From an uncultured Eubacteriales bacterium (lineage in GTDB: Bacteria > Bacillota > Clostridia > Lachnospirales > Lachnospiraceae), in the NCBI GenBank assembly GCA_900539455.1, contig UQCD01000004.1, forward strand, positions 70,146-134,145: a stretch of 64,000 nt of DNA. Direction: 5' to 3'. Each line of letters starts with the position of its first letter. Within the stretch, counting starts at the first letter, position 1. Shown here in pieces: positions 8,112 through 16,985 of this stretch. Below the pieces are notes generated by a model. It saw only the letters and a list, made by a program, of their open reading frames with translations. It had not been told where the DNA came from and ran no database searches. The position numbers were made by a program, and so were the translations under genes.

Positions 8112-9425
8112 TTATATTTGGGCAAGTAAAATTTCTCCAAGATTGTCAACTATCCTAGCTTTAACTACTTTTCCGGTTATATCTTCATCGCTTACAATTC
8201 CCACTTTTACATACTCTTTTGTATATCCTACCTGATATTCCCTCTCCTTATATTTTATTTTTTCTTCAACTAAAATTTCCTCCTCCTCACCAATAAACTG
8301 CTCCTTGTATTTTAAATTCATCTCATTGTTAAGAGCTATTAATATATCACTTCTTTGTGATTTTATATTATCATCTACCTGATTTTCCATTTTTGCTGCA
8401 ATAGTTCCATGCCTCTTTGAATACTTAAATATGTGCATTTCACTAAACTGCACCTTTTCTAAAAGTTCCCTGCACTTTGCAAATTCTTCCTCAGTTTCCC
8501 CAGGAAAGCCTACAATTACATCGGTGGTAATTGCTGGATTTTTAAAATATTTTCTTATAAGGTCACATCTTTCTAAATACATCTGTGGAGTATAATGTCT
8601 GTTCATTCTTTTTAGCGTTTCCTCACAGCCACTTTGAAGAGATAAATGAAAATGTGGACAAAACTCTTTAATGTCCTTTAGCTGTTTTAAAAACTCTTCT
8701 GTAATAATCATAGGCTCTAAAGAACCAAGTCTTACTCTTTCAATGCCCTCAACACCTGCCACTTCTCTTATGGCATCTATTAGGGATAGATTTTCACCAG
8801 TTCTTGCCTTTTCTTTTCCATAGGAGCTTAAATGAATACCGGTAAGGACTATTTCCTTAAAGCCATTTTTTGCTAACTGCTCCACCTCACTTAACATATT
8901 GGTCAAATCCCTGCTTCTAATTCTGCCTCTGGCATAAGGTATTATGCAATATGTGCAAAACTGGTTACAGCCATCCTGTATCTTTATGAAGGCTCTTGTA
9001 TGTTCTGTAACTGTAGTCATACTCATATCTTCATAAATTGTTTCGTGGGATAAATCATCTATTACCATCTTTTTTTGATTATTTGCAAAGTAATCCTTTA
9101 ATATCTGGGCTATATTGGACTTGTTATTATTTCCAACAACCAGGTCAATATTTTGTTCCTCCAGTGCTTCCTTGCTGGCAGTTTGCACATAACAGCCTGT
9201 AGCGACAACTATAGCCTCAGGGTTAAGCTTTTTTGCTCTATGCAGCATTTGTCTGGATTTTCTGTCAGCTATATTAGTTACTGAACAGGTATTTATAATA
9301 TAGACATCAGCACCTTCCTCAAACGGCATTATCTCGTAGCCATTTTCTCTAAGGCTTTGTGCCATTGCATCTGTTTCATAAGTATTAACCTTACATCCCA
9401 AGTTGTGTAATGCGACTTTTTTCAT
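8112..9425 (-). CDS. mtaB: tRNA ms2t6A methylthiotransferase MtaB
   Basis: A 437-residue radical SAM methylthiotransferase. Domains in order: UPF0004 (NLGCKVNTYETDAM, INTCSVTNIADRKSRQM, ATGCYVQ) with three cysteines for one Fe-S cluster; radical SAM core with CNQFCTYCIIPYARGRIRS (CxxxCxxC, about residue 152); and a C-terminal TRAM-like segment after residue 370. The KVNTYE form of the first motif points to MtaB, which converts t6A to ms2t6A at position 37 of tRNAs reading ANN codons, rather than to MiaB. It appears single, with divergent HPr-like gene upstream. Confidence 0.93.
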   Translation of the reverse strand: MKKVALHNLGCKVNTYETDAMAQSLRENGYEIMPFEEGADVYIINTCSVTNIADRKSRQMLHRAKKLNPEAIVVATGCYVQTASKEALEEQNIDLVVGNNNKSNIAQILKDYFANNQKKMVIDDLSHETIYEDMSMTTVTEHTRAFIKIQDGCNQFCTYCIIPYARGRIRSRDLTNMLSEVEQLAKNGFKEIVLTGIHLSSYGKEKARTGENLSLIDAIREVAGVEGIERVRLGSLEPMIITEEFLKQLKDIKEFCPHFHLSLQSGCEETLKRMNRHYTPQMYLERCDLIRKYFKNPAITTDVIVGFPGETEEEFAKCRELLEKVQFSEMHIFKYSKRHGTIAAKMENQVDDNIKSQRSDILIALNNEMNLKYKEQFIGEEEEILVEEKIKYKEREYQVGYTKEYVKVGIVSDEDITGKVVKARIVDNLGEILLAQI

Positions 9426-9462
9426 TATATTTTCTTCCTTTAAAAATTTTGTGATTATTTTT

Positions 9463-9505
9463 GTGAAATTTTCACATTGACTTTTATTTGCTTTAAATGT
9501 AATAT
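9463..9505 (+). promoter_or_regulatory. Promoter of the HPr-like gene with an upstream palindrome
   Basis: A sigma-A-type promoter is visible: TTGACT at 9477-9482 and TAATAT at 9500-9505 with a 17-base spacer. Just upstream, GTGAAATTTTCAC (9463-9475) is a perfect odd palindrome and could be an operator. The regulator is not known. Confidence 0.5.
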
Positions 9506-9572
9506 GTAAGCATTGAGATACATAGAGTTTCTCACAAAACTAAAATATTTTCAGTATAGGAGGGTTTCCATT

Positions 9573-9806
9573 ATGAAAACAGTTCAGATTAGTTTAAACT
9601 CGATTGATAAAGTTAAGGCTTTTGTAAATGACATTACAAAGTTTGATACAGACTTCGATTTAGTATCTGGCAGATATGTAATTGATGCAAAATCAATTAT
9701 GGGTATCTTCAGTCTTGACTTATCTAAGCCTATCGATTTGTGTATTCATGCAGATGAAAGCAACATCGATCCAATCTTAGAAGCACTTAAACCTTACACA
9801 ATTTAG
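9573..9806 (+). CDS. HPr-like protein lacking the phosphorylatable histidine
   Basis: A 77-residue protein with HPr-type length and pattern. The Ser46 site is recognisable as KSIMGIFSLDL (Ser41 here), but the segment that should hold His15 (usually GLHARPA) reads SIDKVKAF, with no histidine. It therefore cannot carry phosphate from enzyme I in the usual way. Bacillus Crh similarly lacks His15 and acts with CcpA in catabolite control through its serine; a regulatory role is the natural inference, though this protein is not a clear Crh orthologue. The ATG at 9573 follows AGGAGGG by about nine bases. A terminator follows. Confidence 0.75.
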   Translation: MKTVQISLNSIDKVKAFVNDITKFDTDFDLVSGRYVIDAKSIMGIFSLDLSKPIDLCIHADESNIDPILEALKPYTI

Positions 9807-9818
9807 TCTAAGATTTTA

Positions 9819-9845
9819 CTGGGGGAATTTTTCCCCCTATTTTTT
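9819..9845 (+). terminator. Rho-independent terminator of the HPr-like gene
   Basis: GGGGG (9821-9825) pairs with CCCCC (9833-9837) around an AATTTTT loop and is followed by a run of T, 15 bases after the stop codon. Confidence 0.85.
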
Positions 9846-9855
9846 AGCAAAACTT

Positions 9856-9893
9856 AAATGTTCATCACGCCTATAGCGGATGAACATTTTTTA
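9856..9893. terminator. Hairpin between the HPr-like gene and thiI
   Basis: AAATGTTCATC (9856-9866) pairs perfectly with GATGAACATTT (9879-9889), with a further CGC/GCG pair inside. A T-run lies on the plus side. It sits three bases beyond the thiI stop and may end transcription from either side. Confidence 0.65.
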
Positions 9894-9896
9894 TAT

Positions 9897-11087
9897 TTAG
9901 TCTGCCTCAACATTAACAACTTCTACTGTATCTATAGCAATCTTTACAAGCTCATCTATTTTTTCTTTCAGCTTTTCCTCTGATTTTTCAATATTCTTAA
10001 GGTTTGGCTTTGTAACAGGGTGCTTTGCAACAAAGGTTGTACAGCAATCCTCATATGGCAATATAGAGGTTTCGTAGGTGTCAATTTTTATGGCAACATC
10101 TACAATATCCTGCTTGTCAAAGGCAACTACAGGTCTAAATACCGGCAAAGTACATACCTCATTAATTACACCTAAGGACTGTAGTGTCTGGCTGGATACC
10201 TGTCCTATGCTTTCACCTGTAACAAGTCCTAATGCCCCAGATTCCTTTGCAAAATGCTCTGCTATTTTAAACATAATTCTTTTCATTATGATTGTAAGCT
10301 CCTCATGTGGGCATTTTTCATATATATATAGCTGAACATCTGTAAAATTAACAATATTTAATTTTATAGGACCCGAATAAACTGCTACCTTTTTTGCCAA
10401 ATCAATTACCTTTTCCTTTGCTCTTTGTGAGGTATATGGTGGAGCATGGAAATATGTAGCCTCAAGCTCAACACCTCTTTTTGAAATCATATAGCCTGCA
10501 ACCGGGCTGTCAATTCCTCCCGAAAGTAAAAGCATCGCCTTTCCTGCTGTACCTATAGGCATTCCACCTGGTCCCTTAAGAGTTTCAGAATATATATTAA
10601 TATGCTTTCTTATTTCAATGTTAAGCATAAGCTTAGGCTTATGAACATCAACCTTCATTTCCTCAAACTGATTTAAAAGTACTTCTCCAAGCCTTCTGTT
10701 TATTTCCATTGACTCCAGTGGGTAATTTTTTCTGGCTCTTCTGGCATTAACCTTAAAGGTAATATTTTTATCCTCGTATACCTCGTCTACATACTGGATA
10801 ACCTTCTGACATAAATCCTCAAAGCCATTATCCTCTATCTGTACTAAAGGACATATGCCAACAATACCAAATACACATTGTAATGCACCTACTACCTCGT
10901 CAAAATCATATTCTGACAAGGTATCTACATAAATTCTTCCATCCTCTTTATGGACACGAAATTCGCCATCAACTCTATCTAACGCAATACCTATCTGCTT
11001 TACCAGTGCATCTTCAAAAATATATTTATTTTTACCCTTAACACCTATCTCCGCATACTTTATCAAAAATGACTTATATGTAATCAT
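9897..11087 (-). CDS. thiI: tRNA 4-thiouridine synthase ThiI
   Basis: A 396-residue protein with an N-terminal ferredoxin-like region starting SFLIKYAEIGVKGKNKYIFE, a THUMP domain (about 60-165), and a PP-loop ATPase with the motif MLLLSGGIDSPVAGYMISKRG (about 190). It activates uridine 8 of tRNA and transfers sulfur. The C-terminal rhodanese domain of E. coli ThiI is absent, as in most Firmicutes; sulfur would come straight from the cysteine desulfurase encoded just upstream (stop 16 bases before this start). A role in thiazole synthesis is less likely without the rhodanese. Confidence 0.94.
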   Translation of the reverse strand: MITYKSFLIKYAEIGVKGKNKYIFEDALVKQIGIALDRVDGEFRVHKEDGRIYVDTLSEYDFDEVVGALQCVFGIVGICPLVQIEDNGFEDLCQKVIQYVDEVYEDKNITFKVNARRARKNYPLESMEINRRLGEVLLNQFEEMKVDVHKPKLMLNIEIRKHINIYSETLKGPGGMPIGTAGKAMLLLSGGIDSPVAGYMISKRGVELEATYFHAPPYTSQRAKEKVIDLAKKVAVYSGPIKLNIVNFTDVQLYIYEKCPHEELTIIMKRIMFKIAEHFAKESGALGLVTGESIGQVSSQTLQSLGVINEVCTLPVFRPVVAFDKQDIVDVAIKIDTYETSILPYEDCCTTFVAKHPVTKPNLKNIEKSEEKLKEKIDELVKIAIDTVEVVNVEAD

Positions 11088-11102
11088 ATTTACCTGCTTT
11101 CT

Positions 11103-12260
11103 TTATTTTCTTACATATCTTCGCAACATAGCAATATTTTCCTTTATAACATCTACTGTATAATCAATTTCCTCTTTTGTGGTTTCATAACAAAAGCTAA
11201 ATCTGATTGTTGAATCTATCTCCTCTGGCTTTAAGCCTATGCCCTTAAGGGTAGCACTAACATTTTTCTGCTTATTTGATGAGCAGGCACTACCTGCTGA
11301 CACAAATATATCTCTATCCTCTAAGGTATGAAGCATTACCTCGCTTCTAACACCTATAAAGCTTACACTAACTATATGTGGTGCTGACTCCTTACCCTTT
11401 TTACTGTTTATCTTTACATTATCTATTTTTGACACTTCATCTATAAAATAATCCTTTAAGGAATATAATTTTTCTATTTTTTCATTGAAATTGTCATAGC
11501 TATATTTTACAGCCTCACCAAGTCCTGCAATAGCCGGAACATTTTCTGTGCCAGAACGCATTCCCTTTTGCTGTCCGCCACCATATATAATCGGCTTTAG
11601 CTTCACCTTACCTGACGCATATAAAAAGCCTGAGCCTTTTGGTCCATGTATTTTATGTCCACTTACGCTTAACAAATCAATACCCAGCTTTTTAGGGTTA
11701 ATTATATATTTTCCGTAGGCTTGAATAGCATCTACATGAAATACTATATCAGGGTTGTAAGCCTTAATAATCTTTGATATTTCACTAACAGGCTCAACTG
11801 CACCGATTTCATTATTAACATACATTACTGATACTAATATTGTATCCTCTCTTAGACTTTCCTTTAACTGGTTTAAATCTATTTTTCCGTCACTATCAAC
11901 AGCTAAATAGGTAATTTCAAAGCCCATATCCTTTAAAAAGTCCATTGTACTAAGTACAGAGGCGTGTTCAAAGCAGGTAGTAATAATATGCTTACCGGCT
12001 CTTTGATTTGCAAGTGCAGTTCCAATTAAAGCTAAATTGTTAGACTCAGTACCACCTGAGGTGAAAATTATTTCCTTTTCGTCTACCTTTAAGCTTTTTG
12101 CAATTATTTCCCTTGCCTTTTTTACATACTTTTCAGCATCAACACCCTTTAGATGTAAGGAGGAGGGATTCCCAAAATCCTCACACATAGTCTTTATCAT
12201 TATATCCTTTACTGGTGCTACAACAACAGTTGTAGCTGAATTGTCTAAATATGCTTCCAT
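11103..12260 (-). CDS. Cysteine desulfurase (NifS/IscS family, NifZ-like partner of ThiI)
   Basis: A 385-residue PLP enzyme beginning AYLDNSATTVVVAPV. Visible: TSGGTESNNLALIG, the PLP lysine segment SVSGHKIHGPKGSGFLY, and the catalytic cysteine loop FVSAGSACSSNKQ near residue 325. It removes sulfur from cysteine to give a persulfide. Its place directly before thiI in the same operon matches the Bacillus NifZ-ThiI pair for 4-thiouridine; it might serve Fe-S assembly too, but no iscU or sufU lies nearby. GAGG precedes the ATG. Confidence 0.93.
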   Translation of the reverse strand: MEAYLDNSATTVVVAPVKDIMIKTMCEDFGNPSSLHLKGVDAEKYVKKAREIIAKSLKVDEKEIIFTSGGTESNNLALIGTALANQRAGKHIITTCFEHASVLSTMDFLKDMGFEITYLAVDSDGKIDLNQLKESLREDTILVSVMYVNNEIGAVEPVSEISKIIKAYNPDIVFHVDAIQAYGKYIINPKKLGIDLLSVSGHKIHGPKGSGFLYASGKVKLKPIIYGGGQQKGMRSGTENVPAIAGLGEAVKYSYDNFNEKIEKLYSLKDYFIDEVSKIDNVKINSKKGKESAPHIVSVSFIGVRSEVMLHTLEDRDIFVSAGSACSSNKQKNVSATLKGIGLKPEEIDSTIRFSFCYETTKEEIDYTVDVIKENIAMLRRYVRK

Positions 12261-12269
12261 AACTATCCT

Positions 12270-13019
12270 CTATTTTGACATTTGTTCTTCTATTTTGTAC
12301 ATAATAACTGACAAAATCATAAGACCTGCTGTTTCTGTCCTGAGTATTCTTTTTCCTAAAGATACTGGTATAACCTTATTTTCTATGGCATACTCAATTT
12401 CGCTTTCACAAAAGCCGCCCTCTGGTCCAATAAATATGGCTATCTTTTGGTTTGGCTTAATTTTGTCTAATACTTTCTTAGTTGCTGCCATACTCTCACA
12501 GTTTTCATAAGGAATTATCATTATATCAAAATCCTTGCAAAAATCTACTGCTTCTTTAAAGGTCATACATCCATAAATTTCTGGGATAATCCCTCTTTTT
12601 GACTGCTTTGCAGCACTTTCAGAAATTGCCTGCCACCTTTTTATTTTACTTTCTTCCTTTTTTTTATCGATTTTAACAACACACCTTTTTGTTGCAACCG
12701 GAATTATATTTTTTGCTCCAAGCTCTACAGCCTTTTGTATAATTAATTCCATTTTGTCTGATTTTGGAAGTCCCTGAAATAAATAAATATCTACTGGCAG
12801 TTCTCTTCCTTCGTTATTAAAATCCTCTATTATAAGCAGAATTTCTTCATCACTTATTTCACTAATAACACAGGTATATTCCTTACCTGTTCCGTCACCA
12901 ATAAGAACCTTTTCTCCTATTTTCATACGGAGTACATTTTTAATATGATTAATATCGTCCCCTAGTACCTTAATATACTCATCTCTAATATTTTCAGGTC
13001 CAACAAAAAAATGATACAT
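12270..13019 (-). CDS. rsmE: 16S rRNA m3U1498 methyltransferase RsmE
   Basis: A 249-residue SPOUT-class enzyme. It has an N-terminal PUA-like part (YHFFVGPENIR, INHIKNVLRMKIGEKV) and the trefoil-knot SAM site: LFQGLPKSDKMELIIQKAVE, then IGPEGGFCESEIEYA and VSLGKRILRTETAGL. It methylates N3 of U1498 in 16S rRNA. AAGGAG just before ATG 13017-13019 decides the start; the start overlaps the prmA stop by a few bases in the usual prmA-rsmE order. Confidence 0.94.
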   Translation of the reverse strand: MYHFFVGPENIRDEYIKVLGDDINHIKNVLRMKIGEKVLIGDGTGKEYTCVISEISDEEILLIIEDFNNEGRELPVDIYLFQGLPKSDKMELIIQKAVELGAKNIIPVATKRCVVKIDKKKEESKIKRWQAISESAAKQSKRGIIPEIYGCMTFKEAVDFCKDFDIMIIPYENCESMAATKKVLDKIKPNQKIAIFIGPEGGFCESEIEYAIENKVIPVSLGKRILRTETAGLMILSVIMYKIEEQMSK

Positions 13020-13027
13020 ATTTCTCC

Positions 13028-13984
13028 TTAAATTCTTCTGGCAGTAATTGATGACCAATCCTTTTGTCTTGTTATTTCTAATATTTCAAAGCTGCCATTA
13101 TCTAAAATTGCCTGCTTAACCTCATCCTCTTTAGTATCTATTATACCAGAGGTTATAAACAAGCCTCCCTTTTTTAGATGCTTTGGAACTAATGGTGTAA
13201 GGGGCAGCAATACATCAGCCAGAATATTTGCTGCAACAATATCATACTCGTCATAGCCAATTTCTTCTCCAAGCCTCTCATCCTCTAAAATATTACCAGT
13301 ATATACCTTACATTTTTCTAATGGAATGTTGTTTACTTCTAAATTTTCTTTTGTTGCAATAGTTGCATTTTCGTCAATATCCACACCTACTGCCTCTTTT
13401 GCACCAAGCTTTAATGCAACGATTGATAAAATACCACTTCCACAGCCAACATCTAATATTTTTGTATCCTTTTTTACATATTTTAAAAGCTGACGCATAC
13501 AAAGCTGTGTAGTTTCGTGCATACCTGTACCAAAGGCAATACCTGGGTCTATTTCAATTAAAAGCTTTCCTGCATATTCCGGCTTCATTTCCTCCCAGGT
13601 TGGTTTAATTACAATATTATCAACTGTAAAGGACTTAAAAAATTCCTTCCAGTTATTTATCCAGTCCTTATCCTCTGTTTCTGACTTTGTAATTGTGCCT
13701 TCTCCTATATCTACAAACTCCTTAAGCTCCTCCAAGCCGGCTCTAATATCCTTTAAAAGTCTTTCCTCCTCGCTATCATCCTCTAAGTAAAAGCTAAGAA
13801 AGCTTACACCCTCATCTATTGGTAATACAGGTAAAAAGTCTATAAACATTCTCTTTTTATCTGCTTCTGAAATAGGTACATTATCCTCAATCTGAACACC
13901 GTCTACACCAGCCTCAGTCATCATATCAATAACTAAATCACAAGCCTGTGTAGTTGTTTTTAAAGTATATTTAATCCACTTCAT
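13028..13984 (-). CDS. prmA: Ribosomal protein L11 methyltransferase PrmA
   Basis: A 318-residue class I methyltransferase starting MKWIKYTLKTTTQACDLVID, with the PrmA hallmark IDPGIAFGTGMHETTQLCM (about residue 148), SAM motif ILDVGCGSGILSIVALKLGA, and YDIVAANILADVLLPL (the NxL active-site region). It trimethylates L11. The first 14 bases overlap the end of the Maf gene, and rsmE follows, so the run Maf-prmA-rsmE is one unit with translational coupling. Confidence 0.95.
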   Translation of the reverse strand: MKWIKYTLKTTTQACDLVIDMMTEAGVDGVQIEDNVPISEADKKRMFIDFLPVLPIDEGVSFLSFYLEDDSEEERLLKDIRAGLEELKEFVDIGEGTITKSETEDKDWINNWKEFFKSFTVDNIVIKPTWEEMKPEYAGKLLIEIDPGIAFGTGMHETTQLCMRQLLKYVKKDTKILDVGCGSGILSIVALKLGAKEAVGVDIDENATIATKENLEVNNIPLEKCKVYTGNILEDERLGEEIGYDEYDIVAANILADVLLPLTPLVPKHLKKGGLFITSGIIDTKEDEVKQAILDNGSFEILEITRQKDWSSITARRI

Positions 13985-14561
13985 TTTCTATCTCCTTAAT
14001 CTTTTGATATATTTTTGATACCGGTAATCCAACTACATTGTTATAATCACCATCTATTTTTTTAATAAACTTTGCTCCAATACCTTGTATACCATAGCTT
14101 CCTGCCTTGTCCATAGGCTCGCCGGTCATAATATACTGGTCTATCTCCTTATCTGAAATAGGATATGTATATACTGTGGTTTTATCGTAAAAGGTTTCTC
14201 TTTTAAGCCCGCCTTGTTTTTTATAAAGAATAGTAACGCCTGTAAATACCTGATGTGTATTATCTGACAGCATACCAAGCATTTCCTTTGCCTGCTGTGT
14301 ATCTTTTGGTTTTCCAAGAACCTTTCCGCCAAAGGCTACTACTGTATCAGCGCCTAAAATAATCGTAGCTTCATCCTCTATGCCATGCTCCTCATATACA
14401 GCCATTGCCTTAATATCAGACAGCTTCATTACTAATTGTTCTGGGGCTGGCTCTGAAATATTTTCATCTGCTTTACTTATAATTACCTTAAAATCCATCC
14501 CTATCTGAGCTAACAGCTCTCTTCGTCTAGGTGATGCAGATGCTAAAATAACTTTATACAT
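13971..14561 (-). CDS. maf: Maf-family nucleoside triphosphate pyrophosphatase
   Basis: A 196-residue Maf protein: ILASASPRRRELLAQIG at the start, ATIILGADTVVAFGGKVLGKP in the middle and YGIQGIGAKFIKKIDGDYNN near the end, all family motifs. Maf proteins hydrolyse dTTP, UTP and modified pyrimidine nucleotides and in Bacillus influence septum formation. AGAGGA seven bases before ATG 14559-14561 sets the start. It overlaps the preceding radical SAM gene end and the following prmA start closely. Confidence 0.93.
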   Translation of the reverse strand: MYKVILASASPRRRELLAQIGMDFKVIISKADENISEPAPEQLVMKLSDIKAMAVYEEHGIEDEATIILGADTVVAFGGKVLGKPKDTQQAKEMLGMLSDNTHQVFTGVTILYKKQGGLKRETFYDKTTVYTYPISDKEIDQYIMTGEPMDKAGSYGIQGIGAKFIKKIDGDYNNVVGLPVSKIYQKIKEIENEVD

Positions 14562-14571
14562 TTTCTTTCCT

Positions 14572-15186
14572 CTATTCTTCAAATTCTCTAATTCTATATG
14601 TAACGCCTATTTCATCACATATTTTCTGACATTTTGCTTCTTCTTCCTTTGTAATAGTTGTATCTACTGTAGACAATATAACCTTTGGCACATAATTTTT
14701 CGCCTCTTTTGCAAATTCAAGCATTGCCTCAAAGGATTTTACACCAAAGATACTCCTTACTATTTCCTGATACTTTTCCGGGTCAGGGTTGTTTAAACTG
14801 ATAGATATACAATCTATAAGGCCTTTAAGTTCTGGAACAATATCTCTGTTATTTATAAGATTTCCCTGTCCATTAGTATTTAATCTGATATTTTTATGGA
14901 AATTATCTTTTATGTATTTTGCCACCTGCAATAATACATCTATTCTTTCTGTTGGCTCACCAAAGCCACAAAAAATAATTTCATTATATTTTTCTACATC
15001 AAATTTTTTAAATTCTTCTATTACTTCCTCATAAGAAGGCTCATGGTCAAGCCAAAGACTTCCTGAATTATCCATTTCCTCTCTTGTCTGTCTAAGACAA
15101 AATATACATGCGCTTGAGCATCTGTTAGTTAAATTAATGTATAAATTGTTATGATATTCATACAAAATAGTCATTGCTTTCGTCAT
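14572..15186 (-). CDS. TatD-associated type radical SAM protein
   Basis: A 204-residue radical SAM protein with the cluster motif CSSACIFCLRQTR (CxxxCxxC, about residue 23), followed by EIIFCGFGEPTERIDVLLQV and IRLNTNGQGNLI, which shape the SAM site. It matches the small radical SAM proteins usually found next to TatD nuclease genes (TIGR04038-type). No TatD gene lies in the window, so the name rests on similarity alone. Its reaction is unknown. It sits one step upstream of maf on the same strand. Confidence 0.82.
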   Translation of the reverse strand: MTKAMTILYEYHNNLYINLTNRCSSACIFCLRQTREEMDNSGSLWLDHEPSYEEVIEEFKKFDVEKYNEIIFCGFGEPTERIDVLLQVAKYIKDNFHKNIRLNTNGQGNLINNRDIVPELKGLIDCISISLNNPDPEKYQEIVRSIFGVKSFEAMLEFAKEAKNYVPKVILSTVDTTITKEEEAKCQKICDEIGVTYRIREFEE

Positions 15187-15216
15187 AATAAATCCTCTTT
15201 TCTATAGAAATTTTAA

Positions 15217-16044
15217 CTACTTAAGCGTATATAAAACCTCTTCAAAGCAAACACCATCTGTCTTTGGCACCTGGTATTTTTCTGTAGCTATTATACACTT
15301 TTTAATAAAGCTTCCAGCCTTTTTAACTGAGGTTTCTAAATCTACACCATTTACACAATCAGCGGCAATAATCGATGCAAATATATCTCCTGTTCCGCTT
15401 CTTTCCATTCCCACCTTTTTCATTCTGATAATCTTTTTTATACCATTCTTTTCGTATACTACATTTCCAATGTAATTCTCCATTTTTACTCCAGAAATAA
15501 CTATTTTGCTTGCACCCTTTTCTGACAGCTTTTCTGCCATGGCATAAAGCTCGCTGTTTTTAAACTTTTCTCTGTATGGTGTATCAGTAAGTATACAAGC
15601 CTCTGTTACATTTGGTGTTAATATATCTGCATAGCAAACCAGCTTTTTCATTTCCTCACACATTTCCTTTGTGTAGGTTGGGTATGGCCTGCCATTATCC
15701 CCCATAACCGGGTCAATAATTATTTTGGTATTTTCTTTTTTAAAGTCCTTAATAAACTTTTCTACAATTTTAATCTGCTTCTTTGAGCCTAAAAAGCCAC
15801 TATATATTCCTTCAAATTGAAGGTCTAAGTACTTCCACATATCAATATAATCCTGCATTTTATCTGTATAATCCTCAAAGAAAAACTTTTCAAAGCCTGT
15901 ATGATTAGAAAAAACACTGGTAACAACATTACTGCATTGTATTTTCATATGGGAAATAATGGGAAGTGACACAGCTATTGAGCATCTTCCAAAGCCTGAA
16001 AAATCATTTATTACTGCTATTTTTTTTTGTAAATTGTGATTCAT
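15217..16044 (-). CDS. Pyridoxamine/pyridoxal kinase, PdxY-like
   Basis: A 275-residue ribokinase-fold kinase. KKIAVINDFSGFGRCSIAVS at the start, VTSVFSNHTGF, a YSGFLGS segment, IIDPVMGDNGRPYPTYT and the anion-hole motif ERSGTGDIFASII (about residue 225) fit pyridoxal/pyridoxamine kinases. It would phosphorylate vitamin B6 forms to PLP. Hydroxymethylpyrimidine kinase (ThiD) is the main alternative, but GxGD surroundings and the SGFGR start favour PdxY/PdxK. It overlaps nothing and follows the hydrolase gene by two bases. Confidence 0.85.
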   Translation of the reverse strand: MNHNLQKKIAVINDFSGFGRCSIAVSLPIISHMKIQCSNVVTSVFSNHTGFEKFFFEDYTDKMQDYIDMWKYLDLQFEGIYSGFLGSKKQIKIVEKFIKDFKKENTKIIIDPVMGDNGRPYPTYTKEMCEEMKKLVCYADILTPNVTEACILTDTPYREKFKNSELYAMAEKLSEKGASKIVISGVKMENYIGNVVYEKNGIKKIIRMKKVGMERSGTGDIFASIIAADCVNGVDLETSVKKAGSFIKKCIIATEKYQVPKTDGVCFEEVLYTLK

Positions 16045-16046
16045 AA

Positions 16047-16964
16047 CTACAACCTTTTTTCTATATTGTTAAGTATGTAATCCCATACTTTTGTGTGTTC
16101 CTTTTCATTGAATATCTCATGCCGCATATTATCAAACATATGATATTCTACATTTTCATAGCCTGCCCTTTTAAGAAAATCAGCCTGTTTTTTCAATTTT
16201 TCTTCATTTCCTACATATACATCCTCTCTACCTACTATAAAGCAGATAGGGAGGCTTTTGTTTTTAACAGCCCAGCCTTTTTTTGAATACGCCCTAATCA
16301 TAAGCTTAAAAAGCGAATTGTAGCCATTGATTTTAAATTTAAAATTACATCTCTCATCATTGTTGTACTTTTCTACTACTGCATCGTCCTTTGAAAGCCA
16401 GCAATTATTAAGACCATTTTTAAATTTTTTTCTATATTTATTATACATCAGATAGTCAATAAGTCTGCTGTTATCACTATCCTCAAATAACAAGGACTGA
16501 AGCTCTGATAACACCAGCCCTACATATTTTCCTATACTATCACTAACAGCGCCAGAAAGAAATAGGAAATCAATGTCTATATCATATTTTTTCATATACA
16601 CTCTTGCTACAAGAGAACCCATACTATGAGCTATTAATATAACCTTTAAATCAGGAAATTTATTATGAATAAATACATTTACAGCGTGTACATCTTCCAC
16701 CAGTAAATCTGCTCCATTTTCGCCAAAGTAGCCTAAATCCTTCACATATTCTACATTCTCCCCATGTCCTCGCATATCTGATATAACAACAACATATCCT
16801 CTGTCAGCAAAATATCTAAGCATTTCCTTATATCGGTCCTTATGCTCACACATTCCATGCAAAATATGAATAACACCTAACAAATTCTTTTTATTTTCAG
16901 GCATTTGAATAATGGTTTTTACTGGTAAATCTTCGATTTTTTTATATCTCTCATATATATCCAT
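16047..16964 (-). CDS. Alpha/beta hydrolase, lysophospholipase/monoglyceride lipase type
   Basis: A 305-residue alpha/beta hydrolase. The oxyanion region reads GVIHILHGMCEHKDRY; the nucleophile elbow is IAHSMGSLVARVY (AHSMG in place of the common GHSMG); the acid is in IVGREDVYVGNEEKL; and the histidine in MFDNMRHEIFNE. This spacing fits the lysophospholipase/monoacylglycerol lipase group (Hydrolase_4). No signal peptide is present, so it acts in the cytoplasm. The substrate is not known. GAGG precedes the ATG. Confidence 0.87.
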   Translation of the reverse strand: MDIYERYKKIEDLPVKTIIQMPENKKNLLGVIHILHGMCEHKDRYKEMLRYFADRGYVVVISDMRGHGENVEYVKDLGYFGENGADLLVEDVHAVNVFIHNKFPDLKVILIAHSMGSLVARVYMKKYDIDIDFLFLSGAVSDSIGKYVGLVLSELQSLLFEDSDNSRLIDYLMYNKYRKKFKNGLNNCWLSKDDAVVEKYNNDERCNFKFKINGYNSLFKLMIRAYSKKGWAVKNKSLPICFIVGREDVYVGNEEKLKKQADFLKRAGYENVEYHMFDNMRHEIFNEKEHTKVWDYILNNIEKRL

Positions 16965-16985
16965 ATTAAACCTCTTTCTTTACAA

